From CBDFLA01 sp965248915 (GTDB lineage Bacteria; Pseudomonadota; Alphaproteobacteria; M2410), in contig OZ252216.1 in the NCBI GenBank assembly GCA_965248915.1, positions 124,001 to 188,000 of the forward strand: a stretch of 64,000 bases of DNA. Direction: 5' to 3'. Below, in pieces: positions 1 to 8,506 of this stretch. The position numbers and the translations under genes were made by a program. Numbering within the stretch: position 1 is the first letter of the stretch; every line of letters starts with the position of its first letter. The notes beneath the pieces were generated by a model. It was not told the DNA's origin, made no database searches, and saw only the letters and a program-made list of their open reading frames with translations.

Positions 1-215
1 GCCACATTTTCCTCGCCGATGCCGATATCTCGTTGAACGTACGGAATGACGAGGGAAAGGAGTTCGACATCATATCGTCCGAGCGCAATCGTAGCGCCCA
101 GCAACAAAAGCAGAGAAACCTGACCCGGGGCCAGAGGCTCAGGGGGCAAGACCCAAGCAGCAATGCCGCGACAAGAGTTTCGTCTTGAGAGGCGCTTTGT
201 ACCGAGAATAGTCAT
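1..215 (-). CDS. MFS transporter, N-terminal fragment cut by the window edge
   Basis: A minus-strand frame opens with ATG at 215 and runs without a stop off the left edge (about 71 residues visible). It has a basic N-terminus, then a leucine-rich membrane segment around residues 40-52 and a following stretch ending VIPYVQRDIGIGEEN. That stretch resembles the loop after TM1 in major facilitator proteins (DxxxxxxxxPxIQxDLGI). A GGAAAAG sequence lies a few bases before the ATG. It follows the methyltransferase gene on the same strand, but a hairpin lies between them. The family call rests on one helix and one loop, so the substrate cannot be inferred. Confidence 0.5.
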   Translation of the reverse strand, partial: MTILGTKRLSRRNSCRGIAAWVLPPEPLAPGQVSLLLLLGATIALGRYDVELLSLVIPYVQRDIGIGEENV

Positions 216-291
216 TTTGCTTTTCCAATATTGATGAGTCGAGCGCATGAACTGGGTAGGCCACCGCCACGCTTCAGTCGCTGCAGAAACG

Positions 292-310
292 AAAAATCGG
301 TGGCCGATTT
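292..310 (-). terminator. Probable intrinsic terminator after the methyltransferase gene
   Basis: Arms AAATCGG and CCGATTT (7 bp, perfect) enclose a 3-base loop. Read on the minus strand the right arm ends in a run of five T residues. It lies 14 bases after the methyltransferase stop codon. The stem is short, so termination may be weak. Confidence 0.45.
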
Positions 311-323
311 CGAAATTGCCCAG

Positions 324-965
324 CTAATTCGATGAATTCATGAGATTTTCTGCGACGGCCCAGACCAATCGGCCACGCTCCGTTTCTTCATCTTTGATGT
401 CGACAAGTGTAAATCCGGCCTCTTCAATGGCGTCGAGGACCAGGTCTTTGGGCCGGATGTGATAGACAGTGTCCGGAAACTTATTTGCGAAGGTGGGGTC
501 TTCCTGTGGTCGAAAGCACACCACAAATCGAGCATTTAGTGCTGCAACGCGATAAATTTCCCTGATTTGTTGAGAAAAATCCGGCCAGAAATAAATTGTA
601 TGAACCGTCAGCAATTTGGTGAAATAGTTGTCCGGAAAGGGGATGTTGGACGCTTGCGTGCAATGCAATTCGACCAACCCTCGTTTGATGTGACAGCGAT
701 TTTTGCGCCGAGCCAATCGAACCATGACCGCCGATGGATCAATACCCACCAACAATCCGTTCCGAATGGTTTTGGTCGCTTCCTTGAGTGTAGTACCGTG
801 ACCTGTTCCGATATCGATTAATCTATCCTGTGTCTCAAGGTTGAGGGAATCGAGTGCACGCTGGTTCTCGAATGTGGTTTCGCGGGCCATGATGCGAGAG
901 ATAAGAGCTCCGAGCCATCCCGTTGGATGACCGGATTGCCTGGCAATGATTGTTGGACGTCGCAT
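324..965 (-). CDS. Class I SAM-dependent methyltransferase
   Basis: A 213-residue protein with the Rossmann-type methyltransferase fold. The SAM-binding motif I, DIGTGHGTT, is at about residues 51-59, a motif II acidic turn follows in VGIDPSAV, and a motif IV-like segment is FTKLLTVHTIYFWPD. This is the UbiE/MenG-like Methyltransf_11 type, usually acting on a small molecule; the substrate is not readable. The frame extends to a GTG at 971, but AAGGAGGT ends only five bases before the ATG at 965, so ATG is the better start. It lies downstream of the AraC regulator on the same strand, separated by two palindromes. Confidence 0.7.
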   Translation of the reverse strand: MRRPTIIARQSGHPTGWLGALISRIMARETTFENQRALDSLNLETQDRLIDIGTGHGTTLKEATKTIRNGLLVGIDPSAVMVRLARRKNRCHIKRGLVELHCTQASNIPFPDNYFTKLLTVHTIYFWPDFSQQIREIYRVAALNARFVVCFRPQEDPTFANKFPDTVYHIRPKDLVLDAIEEAGFTLVDIKDEETERGRLVWAVAENLMNSSN

Positions 966-1020
966 GGACACCTCCTTGGTTGAACAAGGAGTTTGGGTGA
1001 CCAGGGATCAAATTGCGCGG

Positions 1021-1052
1021 CGATTTCGAAATCGGTTATTGAAATTTCAATA
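1021..1052. repeat. Two adjacent perfect palindromes upstream of the methyltransferase
   Basis: CGATTTCGAAATCG (1021-1034) and TATTGAAATTTCAATA (1037-1052) are uninterrupted palindromes in the 93 bases between the AraC-type gene and the methyltransferase start. A copy of CGATTTCGAAAT recurs at 305-316, just past the other end of the methyltransferase gene. No T-run follows, so protein binding sites are as likely as terminators. Confidence 0.4.
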
Positions 1053-1058
1053 TCAGCA

Positions 1059-2159
1059 TTACTTTTTTGAGTTTGACGCGTTTTTGATGCGCCGATACTC
1101 GCTGGGCGTAACGCTATAAGATTGTTTGAAGGCGCGATTGAAGGGGCCGATCGAACTGTACCCAGCGTCCAAGGCTAATGTCAGGATGGGTGTTTTTTGT
1201 TGTGCCGGATCTGCTAACGCCCCTGCGATTTCCGGCAATCGATACGTGCTCAGAAACGTTGAGAAATTGCGATGCCCGAGACTTTGGTTGATTGCCTTCC
1301 GCAAGACGTATTCCTGAGTATTCAAACGTGCGGCGAGATCGGGGACGGTCAGCCCCTCAGTACGGTAAAGCCGGTCATTCTCCATAGCGCTGACGATGGC
1401 TTCAATTAGGGCTGGGTCTCCAACAGGATCCAGGACCTGCATCGCAGCACTTACCGATTTTGGCGATGGTGTCGGGACCAATGAGCCTCGTACTTCCGAG
1501 AGGAAAGCGGTAATGCCGGCTGCCATTATTAGAATGGCGGAGGCATTGAGCGTGGCCAGATATTGTGGAACCGATGTTCCCTCCAACACGAGTTCCGCGA
1601 TGACGATTATCACCATATAAGCGGCAATCGTCATGGAGACCAAAATACGAAATCGGCGGCGATGCTCTAGGAGGTCGGTCTTGCGACCTTGTGCGATTTC
1701 AAAGAGAATATGCAAAACGAGCGCGAGGCCAAGAAGTTGCAACATCACGCCAACAATTGAGTAGATGACTGTTGTTTCGTCAATACGAACGTAGAGCCGA
1801 AGAGCGACGACGATGGAAAATATGGAGATGACCGTTGTTTCCAGTCTACCTAGTCGAAAATCATCGTCAAACAAAGCGCGCGCAAAAAGCCAAAACAGCA
1901 ACGGATTCATCATGCAAAAGAGTAAGATGGGAAATCTAAGGATACTTGGGACGTTGGCGAACCAGAGCGCTGAACATATCAAATAGGACGAGACCCCGAG
2001 CCCAAACAAAACGCCGTAGCGCACGATTGGGAGACCCGAGCCGCGCCTCACGAGGAGCAAGCACAATAGGAGCGCTACACCGATGCCAGCACCCCGGACG
2101 ATGGCATCCAATACAATCATGTCCGGCGATGTTTCCAAACCCAGTATTCCCAATGCCAC
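1059..2159 (-). CDS. Membrane-anchored AraC-family transcriptional regulator
   Basis: A 366-residue protein with about seven hydrophobic segments over residues 13-220, a short linker, then a C-terminal AraC/XylS helix-turn-helix domain (about 262-360). That domain includes the first helix pair around LTVPDLAARLNTQEYVLRKAIN and the second in ILTLALDAGYSSIGPFNRAFKQ, ending with the typical TPSEYRR. AraC proteins with such an N-terminal 7TM module sense a membrane or periplasmic signal and activate nearby genes. The start is a GTG at 2159 without a strong ribosome binding site; an internal ATG at 2120 is possible. It is divergent from the E1 gene at 2341, its most likely target. Confidence 0.8.
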   Translation of the reverse strand: MALGILGLETSPDMIVLDAIVRGAGIGVALLLCLLLVRRGSGLPIVRYGVLFGLGVSSYLICSALWFANVPSILRFPILLFCMMNPLLFWLFARALFDDDFRLGRLETTVISIFSIVVALRLYVRIDETTVIYSIVGVMLQLLGLALVLHILFEIAQGRKTDLLEHRRRFRILVSMTIAAYMVIIVIAELVLEGTSVPQYLATLNASAILIMAAGITAFLSEVRGSLVPTPSPKSVSAAMQVLDPVGDPALIEAIVSAMENDRLYRTEGLTVPDLAARLNTQEYVLRKAINQSLGHRNFSTFLSTYRLPEIAGALADPAQQKTPILTLALDAGYSSIGPFNRAFKQSYSVTPSEYRRIKNASNSKK

Positions 2160-2340
2160 ATTGATGACCCGCGATCTTCATGAAGGCGCCTAACAGTCAT
2201 CGTCGGATTGCGAGAGAATGGCAATTTATTTTTGAGTAGTGTTTCTTTGCCGGGGGGCAAGTTCATATAGTCAAAAGCTGGCCTTTTATGAAAAAAATCA
2301 GTAAGTTACCGCGAACCAGTTGGAGGTATGTTTGGGGTCG
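2160..2340. promoter_or_regulatory. Divergent promoter region between the AraC regulator and the E1 gene
   Basis: This 181-base AT-rich stretch separates two divergent genes, so it must hold both promoters. I do not see a convincing AraC direct-repeat site or unambiguous -35/-10 pairs. TTGGAGGT (2320-2327) and TTTGGGG (2331-2337) precede the chosen E1 start. Confidence 0.4.
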
Positions 2341-4695
2341 ATGTCTGCTTTTCTGAAACAATCTCGCGAGCAAAACGTGGCGCAAGCGGAAGCCCTGTCA
2401 CACATCGAGGACCGCTTGCGCTGGCTCTCATGTTGGACGATCCATCATGCCAATCATATCAGAGAAAGTCGGGACGGACTGAAAGTTGGCGGTCATCAGG
2501 CCTCATGTTCGTCGATGATTACGTTGATGACCGCGCTCTATTTTGATGTCTTAACGCCCATAGACAGGGTTGCGGTCAAACCCCATGCGTCCCCTGTATT
2601 GCACGGCGTGAACTATTTGCTGGGGCACCAGTCCCTTGAGCAACTCAAGAGTTTTCGTGCATTCGGTGGCGCTCAGTCTTATCCCTCGCGAACAAAAGAC
2701 AAGATCCGCGTGGATTTCTCCACCGGATCGGTTGGACTGGGAGTTGCGGTCACAGCCTTTGCGTCGCTCGTGCAAGACTATCTCATCGATCATGGCCTGA
2801 GGGATAGTGCAGACCGCGGACGCATGATTGCGCTCTTAGGAGACGCCGAATTAGATGAGGGCAACATCTATGAAGCGCTCATCGAGAGCTACAAACATGA
2901 CATTCGCAATACTTGGTGGATCGTCGATTACAATCGACAGAGCCTCGACGCAGTGGCGTCTGACCGGATGTACTCGCGATTTGCTGACTTCTTCTCCACT
3001 GCCGGGTGGGAAGTGGTGGTTCTCAAATATGGCAAGAAACAACTCGCTGCATTTGAAAAACCTGGTGGCCAACATTTGAAAGAGTGGATCGATGCCTGCC
3101 GCAATCAGCTTTACTCAGCATTGACGTATCGAGGCGGGGCGGCATGGCGAGGGCAAATCCTGTCGGATATTGGATCAAAGTCTGGCATCGAAACCCTGCT
3201 CGACGACTATTCGGATGACACATTGGAAGAACTCATGACGGAGCTGGGCGGTCATTGCCTTGAAACCGTCCTTGAGGCCTTCCACGATGTTGATGATGAT
3301 CGCCCCCGCCTATTCATTGCCTATACGGTGAAGGGTCACGGGTTGCCTTTGCAAGGGCATAAGGACAATCATGCAGGCTTGATGACGCCAAGCCAAATCG
3401 TCGCACTACGGTCACGAATGTCGGTGCGCGAAGGCGAAGAGTGGGAACCACTGGCGGGCTTGTCGGTCGAAGATCGTCAGCGCGTGCAGGCGGTGATCGA
3501 GGGATCGTCTCTCTTTGGTTCCGCTGGAGCCAAAGAAGAATTGCTAATCGAGAGTATTGCGGTTCCAAATGTTTTACCCCTTGTGACAGATGCAAAAATC
3601 TCAACACAGATGGCGTTTGGTAAAATCCTAAACGATCTTGCAAGGGCCGATGATGATCTCGCGAGGCGTCTTGTGACAACATCACCGGACGTTACGGTCT
3701 CAACCAATCTAGGCGGCTTCGTCAATCAACGGGGACGCTATGAGCGCTCAACGCAAGGTGATACGTTCAAGGAGTCGAAGATCCCAAGCACGCAAAAATG
3801 GGCAGCGGGAAAATCAGGTCAACACATTGAGCTTGGCATTGCCGAAAACAATCTCTTTTTGCTTTTGGCAGCGCTCGGACTTTCCAATGATCTGTTTGGC
3901 AAGCGCTTACTTCCCATCGGAACCGTTTACGATCCTTTTATCGCCCGCGGTCTCGATGCTCTGAACTACGCCTGCTATCAAGACGCCCGCTTCATGCTGG
4001 TAGCAACACCCTCTGGGCTATCCCTAGGCCCAGAAGGAGGCGCGCATCAATCGATCGGTTCGCCGCTTATTGGCATGAGCCAGCCTGGGCTCACCTATTT
4101 CGAACCAGCCTTTGTCGATGAACTTTCGCTCATTATGAGATGGGCATTTGAGTTCATGCAAGAGCCGGAAGGCGAGGCGGTCTACTTGCGTCTGTCCACC
4201 CGCGCGCTCGACCAAATCGAAAGGCCGAACGACACCTGGCGCACTGGGGCCCTTAAAGGCGCTTATTGGCTAAAGGAGCCATCCCCAGGAACTGAAATCG
4301 CAATCGTCTATTGCGGCGCTCTCGCGCCCGAGGCGTTGGCTGCCCATGAAGCAATTCGTGAAGACATTCCCGGCGCTGGTCTGCTTGCTGTGACCTCGCC
4401 GGATCTCCTGCACCGTGACTTTATGGCCGCAAGTAGGGATCCTTGGGCCGGAGGAGGGAGGCGCATGTCATATGTTGAAGAGTTATTCAGTGGGCTCAAA
4501 CCAACCGCGGGCCTGGTGACCCTTGTCGACGGTGCCCCGCAAACACTGTCATGGCTGGGCAGTGTTGGCGCTTACCGCGTCAGTCCTCTAGGTGTCGAGA
4601 TATTTGGTCAGGTCGGGGATCTTCCAGATCTATATCAAAATTATCGGCTCGACGTTGATGCGATCCTCGACTCAATTGCCAATCTCGTGATGTAG
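2341..4695 (+). CDS. Homodimeric (AceE-type) 2-oxoacid dehydrogenase E1 / transketolase-like protein
   Basis: A 784-residue thiamine-diphosphate enzyme of the single-chain E1 type: N-terminal GGHQASCSS motif, TPP-binding segment GDAELDEG...NRQSLD (about residues 167-203), and a transketolase-like pyrimidine-binding and C-terminal half. Homodimeric E1 enzymes decarboxylate pyruvate or 2-oxobutyrate and pass the acyl group to a lipoyl E2. E. coli AceE is about 100 residues longer; the length fits the MdeB-like 2-oxobutyrate group better, but that is inference. The open frame begins with TTG at 2320; ATG at 2341 is preferred. No E2 or E3 gene follows. The stop lies 8 bases from the convergent MmgE/PrpD stop. 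Confidence 0.75.
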   Translation: MSAFLKQSREQNVAQAEALSHIEDRLRWLSCWTIHHANHIRESRDGLKVGGHQASCSSMITLMTALYFDVLTPIDRVAVKPHASPVLHGVNYLLGHQSLEQLKSFRAFGGAQSYPSRTKDKIRVDFSTGSVGLGVAVTAFASLVQDYLIDHGLRDSADRGRMIALLGDAELDEGNIYEALIESYKHDIRNTWWIVDYNRQSLDAVASDRMYSRFADFFSTAGWEVVVLKYGKKQLAAFEKPGGQHLKEWIDACRNQLYSALTYRGGAAWRGQILSDIGSKSGIETLLDDYSDDTLEELMTELGGHCLETVLEAFHDVDDDRPRLFIAYTVKGHGLPLQGHKDNHAGLMTPSQIVALRSRMSVREGEEWEPLAGLSVEDRQRVQAVIEGSSLFGSAGAKEELLIESIAVPNVLPLVTDAKISTQMAFGKILNDLARADDDLARRLVTTSPDVTVSTNLGGFVNQRGRYERSTQGDTFKESKIPSTQKWAAGKSGQHIELGIAENNLFLLLAALGLSNDLFGKRLLPIGTVYDPFIARGLDALNYACYQDARFMLVATPSGLSLGPEGGAHQSIGSPLIGMSQPGLTYFEPAFVDELSLIMRWAFEFMQEPEGEAVYLRLSTRALDQIERPNDTWRTGALKGAYWLKEPSPGTEIAIVYCGALAPEALAAHEAIREDIPGAGLLAVTSPDLLHRDFMAASRDPWAGGGRRMSYVEELFSGLKPTAGLVTLVDGAPQTLSWLGSVGAYRVSPLGVEIFGQVGDLPDLYQNYRLDVDAILDSIANLVM

Positions 4696-4703
4696 AAGGA
4701 AAG

Positions 4704-6041
4704 CTACGGCGCGGGCTTCCGAACGGTCGTCAAGATTGAGGAGATGTTTTTGGCTTTATCCAAACTCAAAATGGTGTTCTTCAATTCTTCGCATGTGGCT
4801 GAACCCAGTAATGGCGAGACGAGGGCGTTGAATTTGTCAGATAATCGTTGTTCTTGGCGCGAGAGATCCGATTCCGGTACGCCAACATTACTAGTTTGGA
4901 CAAATACATCACCTGATGTGGTGACTACTGTCACTTCAGCTTCCGTCGTGTGTGGATAACCTCCTCGAACATCCACTAACGAGCGGATTTGAGAGACCGC
5001 AGGGTTATGAGTATTCGCGTCTGTAAATGTCTCCAGGCTAGAAGTATTGAATCCGTTGAGCACCAAGGCCGCACAGTGTCGCAAACTGAACTTTGCCTCA
5101 AGCCCGGTAGTCGGATCTTGTATGTTGCAAACTGAGAGATGCCCTTCAGGAACGTTGAGAGTAATTGCTTCAACGTTCTTTGACGATAGTTGATGCGTTT
5201 CTCTTAAGCAGTGCAAGGCTTCAATAGGCGAGTGTGTGAAGTAACAAGAAGCATGGTACTTAAAGAGGTTTTCTTGGATCTCCGCACCAGGCACAAAGGC
5301 TGGGAGAGTGGTGTCTTTGCAGCGGGTTTGCGTTGCCAGAAATCCCTGTACAGTTTCAAGGCCTTCAGGGTTTGAAGTAAAACCGCGCGCCGCAAGTCGC
5401 GCTGCCAACAACCCATTTGAAGCGGCTTTACCTGCTTGCAGTGGCTTCGCCATCGACCCAAAACTTGATTTTAGGCCAGCCGCTTGGGCAGCTGCAAGCC
5501 CAAGCGCGTGGGATGTTTGATGGGCGTCAAGGCAGAGCAGTCTTGCGGTCGCCGCCGCTGCACCAAAAGTGCCGAGTGTGCCGGTGTTGTGAAAACCGAT
5601 GTCATAGTGAGAGGGTTGTGCCAAACGACCAATGCGACAGGCTGTGTCAAAGCCGGCGGTAAACGCAGTGAGGATGTCGCACCCCGTAACTTTGGTGCAT
5701 TCGGCGAGAGAAAGCACCGCTGGCAAAATCGAGACGCTGGCATGTCCCATCATGGACATGACCGTGTCGTCGAAATCGAGCGCGTGGGACGTCGCGCCAT
5801 TAATCATGGCGCTGTCGATGAGACCGGCCCGTCGCTCGTGACCAATAATCGTGTGAGATGCTGTCTCATTTCCGAGTTCATCCACTAACATCTGAGAGAG
5901 AGGTTCCGACGCCCCTGCGATTCCGACACCAAACCAATCCAGTACACTGTGTTTGGCGAATGTAAGGGCGGCGGCGGGCAATTGATCGAAATGGTAGGAA
6001 GCCACATCCTGAGCCAGGGTTTGAGTGAGTGATGTCGTCAT
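4704..6041 (-). CDS. MmgE/PrpD family protein
   Basis: A 445-residue protein of the MmgE/PrpD family (2-methylcitrate dehydratase, cis-aconitate decarboxylase and iminodisuccinate epimerase relatives). Family signatures are the mostly helical N-terminal domain with HALDFDDT (about residue 88), the GTLGTFGAAAATARLL segment and the C-terminal lid domain. The family dehydrates, decarboxylates or epimerises small di- and tricarboxylates, and many members are uncharacterised. It is the last gene of the minus-strand operon. Its ATG overlaps the stop of the CoA transferase in an ATGA, so the two are translationally coupled. This suggests the product acts on the acid or CoA ester made upstream; the exact reaction is unknown. 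Confidence 0.8.
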   Translation of the reverse strand: MTTSLTQTLAQDVASYHFDQLPAAALTFAKHSVLDWFGVGIAGASEPLSQMLVDELGNETASHTIIGHERRAGLIDSAMINGATSHALDFDDTVMSMMGHASVSILPAVLSLAECTKVTGCDILTAFTAGFDTACRIGRLAQPSHYDIGFHNTGTLGTFGAAAATARLLCLDAHQTSHALGLAAAQAAGLKSSFGSMAKPLQAGKAASNGLLAARLAARGFTSNPEGLETVQGFLATQTRCKDTTLPAFVPGAEIQENLFKYHASCYFTHSPIEALHCLRETHQLSSKNVEAITLNVPEGHLSVCNIQDPTTGLEAKFSLRHCAALVLNGFNTSSLETFTDANTHNPAVSQIRSLVDVRGGYPHTTEAEVTVVTTSGDVFVQTSNVGVPESDLSRQEQRLSDKFNALVSPLLGSATCEELKNTILSLDKAKNISSILTTVRKPAP

Positions 6042-7279
6042 GATGTCGGGTCACTTCCTTTCGAGACGCCCGACGCGACCATTAACGCGATGTCCTCCTT
6101 GGTCAATCCGGCTTCTCGCAAGATGGTGTAGGTGTCTTCTCCGAGATAGGGCGCGCGCCGATGCACACCGCCTGGCGTCTTAGATAGTTTGATTGGAACA
6201 CCGGCAATTTCAAGAGGTGTTTCAAGCCCGGGCTGTTCAACTTCAACAAGCATGTTTCGCTCTTTGAAGTGTGCATTGTTTTCGATGTCTTTGATGTTAA
6301 AAATAGGTCCAAAAGGCACTTCGCCACCAAGGATTTCTGTAAGCTCTGACTTTGTCTTCTGTTTTGTTTGCTCGGAGACAAGGGTGATCAAGTCCAGGTG
6401 ATTCTCGGTACGAAGGTTGGCCGTCGAAAACCGTGGCTCCTTGGCAATACCTGACATGCCAAGCAGAGTGCACAGATTCTTGAACAGATCATGCTGTGCA
6501 GCAATGGTGACAAAGCCGTCACGGGCTGGAAACATTCCGAAGGGGCAAATAAAGGGATGATGATTGCCTTGCGGTCTTGCCACTTCACCGGCAAATGATT
6601 TTTGATAGACCATGCGCTCACACACAGCCAAGACACCATCGATCATGGCAACATCAACGAATTGGCCCTCGCCGGTGCGCGTAGCATTGTGAATGGCGGT
6701 CAAAAGTCCGAAAGCCAAAAAGAGCCCCGGCACAATATCACCTAGGCCAGGCCCAATCTTCGTCGGGCTGTCCGAATCCGCGCCCGTCATACTCATGATC
6801 CCGCCCATGGCTTGAGCGACGACGTCATAGGCCGGCCAATCCGCATAAGGCGAAGACCCAGTTCGCTGATCTCCAAATCCACTCAGACTGCCATAAACAA
6901 GTTTCGGATTGAGCACTTTCAAGTCTTCATAGCCAAGCCCCAATCGGTCCATCACACCACTGCGAAAACTCACAACAATGGCGTCGACCTGAGGAATGAG
7001 CCGCTTCAGAGTCTCTTTGCCCTGTTCCGACTTAAGATCAAGACATATGCTTTGTTTGTTGCGGTTGATGCTTTGGAAATACCCACCATGGGTTCGCTGC
7101 TGGTCGTCTTTGTGAAAGGGACCTGTGGGTCGCGACATTTCCCCGTGCAGAGGCTCAACTTTGATCACCTGGGCGCCGTGATCGGCAAACAGCATCGTCG
7201 CAAAAGGACCCGCCAACATTTGTGTGAGGTCGAGTATGCGAACATCTCTCAAGCCGCCGAATGAATTTGTGTCACCCAT
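6038..7279 (-). CDS. Class III (CaiB/BaiF) CoA transferase
   Basis: A 413-residue family III acyl-CoA transferase: N-terminal VRILDLTQMLAGPFATMLFADHGAQVIKVE, the RNKQSICLDL segment, and VDVAMIDGV carrying the expected catalytic aspartate. Family members move CoA between carboxylic acids (formyl-CoA:oxalate, carnitine, succinate/methylsuccinate types) and thereby activate a carboxylate without ATP. The reading frame can start at a TTG (7291), but the ATG at 7279 is favoured. It lies 24 bases after the demethylase gene and overlaps MmgE/PrpD by 4 bp. Its place suggests CoA activation of an acid left after demethylation and oxidation; donor and acceptor are unknown. Confidence 0.85.
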   Translation of the reverse strand: MGDTNSFGGLRDVRILDLTQMLAGPFATMLFADHGAQVIKVEPLHGEMSRPTGPFHKDDQQRTHGGYFQSINRNKQSICLDLKSEQGKETLKRLIPQVDAIVVSFRSGVMDRLGLGYEDLKVLNPKLVYGSLSGFGDQRTGSSPYADWPAYDVVAQAMGGIMSMTGADSDSPTKIGPGLGDIVPGLFLAFGLLTAIHNATRTGEGQFVDVAMIDGVLAVCERMVYQKSFAGEVARPQGNHHPFICPFGMFPARDGFVTIAAQHDLFKNLCTLLGMSGIAKEPRFSTANLRTENHLDLITLVSEQTKQKTKSELTEILGGEVPFGPIFNIKDIENNAHFKERNMLVEVEQPGLETPLEIAGVPIKLSKTPGGVHRRAPYLGEDTYTILREAGLTKEDIALMVASGVSKGSDPTS

Positions 7280-7303
7280 GAGCGTTTCCAAATATATCCT
7301 TGA

Positions 7304-8506
7304 TCAAAAAGGGTTCGGTGGCGTTGCGCGTCGCCGTGGGGGTTTCCAGAACGGCCCTTCCACGACTTTGCACTTAGCCATCATTTTGCTCCACTTCAAC
7401 TCACGTTGGAAATAGATTTCTGCCCAAAGCTCATCACCTGGCAAGCCATACTTAGCATCCACGACGGCGAGCGCGATATTTGCTTTGCATGAGGGGGACC
7501 ACACGGCAGATGTCGTCGCTCCAATTTGTTTTCCACCCGTGCGATGATAGATGTAGGAATTGTGGGCCGGCTTGTTGCCTTCGATATCGAGGCGGACAAG
7601 TTTATGCTTCGATCCGTTTTCCTTTTCTCGCAAGAGTGCTTTGCGCCCAGTAAAGTTTGGCTTCGTCAAGTCGACCAACCGACCAAGGTCAAGCTCGAAG
7701 GGTGTGCGCGCATGTCCAGCGCGAACCGTTTCGAGTGCGGGCGTAAAATCAATCATTGCCTGAATGAATCCGGCCTCAATGCGGGCGATTTCCAGTGCCG
7801 CAGATCCGATGGGGCGAACGCCATGGTCTTTGCCGGCCTTAAACAGCCCGTCCCATAGCGCGATGGCGCGACTTGCATCCGTCCACAGTTCATAGCCCAA
7901 GTCTCCGGTGTAACCGGTGCGCGACACCATGAGCTCGCCGCCGTCGAAGGGGAAATGGAGGATGCCAAAGGGCTTGAGATCCTCGATGCCGTCGAGGCCC
8001 ATCTTCTTCAAGACTTCACATGAGGTTGGTCCTTGGACTGAAACGGCCGCAACATCGTGGGTTTCTTCGACAATTTCGACGGCAAATCCCATGGCAGAGA
8101 GTTTAAACCAATCAAACTGGTGCTCTTGCGCGCAAAGTCGGTAGTCGTTTTCCGCCAGATGAAAGATCGTGCCATCGTCGATCACGTAGCCCTGGTCGTT
8201 GCACCAAACGGTATAGCCAACACGGCGTTCTCTAATTTTGGTGACGTCCCGGGTCACGAGCCGGTTCAGAAAGACCTCCGCGTCCTTACCGCGAATGCGG
8301 TACTTCTTCATCGGTGTGATGTCGAAGACCGAGCAAGTGTTTCGGATTGCGAAATATTCATACTCAATGTTCTCGTACGCATTCGCGACTGTATAGCCTT
8401 TCCAATTCGACCAGTCATTGAGAACATTTGCTTCTTTGGTGCGTTCATAGAATGGCGTCGGCCAGACGTAGCGTCGGAAATGTTCTTTTTCGATGACATG
8501 AGTCAT
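7304..8506 (-). CDS. GcvT/DmdA-type tetrahydrofolate-dependent aminomethyl- or methyltransferase
   Basis: About 400 residues, aminomethyltransferase (GcvT) fold: N-terminal folate-binding domain with SVFDITPMKKYRIRGKDAEVFLNRLVTRDV, the GYTVWCNDQGYVIDDGTIF strand pair, SRTGYTGDLGYEL, and a C-terminal GCV_T barrel. Family members move one-carbon units to tetrahydrofolate from glycine, sarcosine, dimethylsulfoniopropionate (DmdA) or aryl methyl ethers (LigM/DesA). The frame extends 30 codons upstream, but the ATG at 8506 overlaps the preceding stop in an ATGA and begins at the conserved part. It sits among three FAD oxidoreductases in one operon, so demethylation of an N- or O-methyl substrate is likely; the substrate is unknown. 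Confidence 0.8.
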   Translation of the reverse strand: MTHVIEKEHFRRYVWPTPFYERTKEANVLNDWSNWKGYTVANAYENIEYEYFAIRNTCSVFDITPMKKYRIRGKDAEVFLNRLVTRDVTKIRERRVGYTVWCNDQGYVIDDGTIFHLAENDYRLCAQEHQFDWFKLSAMGFAVEIVEETHDVAAVSVQGPTSCEVLKKMGLDGIEDLKPFGILHFPFDGGELMVSRTGYTGDLGYELWTDASRAIALWDGLFKAGKDHGVRPIGSAALEIARIEAGFIQAMIDFTPALETVRAGHARTPFELDLGRLVDLTKPNFTGRKALLREKENGSKHKLVRLDIEGNKPAHNSYIYHRTGGKQIGATTSAVWSPSCKANIALAVVDAKYGLPGDELWAEIYFQRELKWSKMMAKCKVVEGPFWKPPRRRATPPNPF

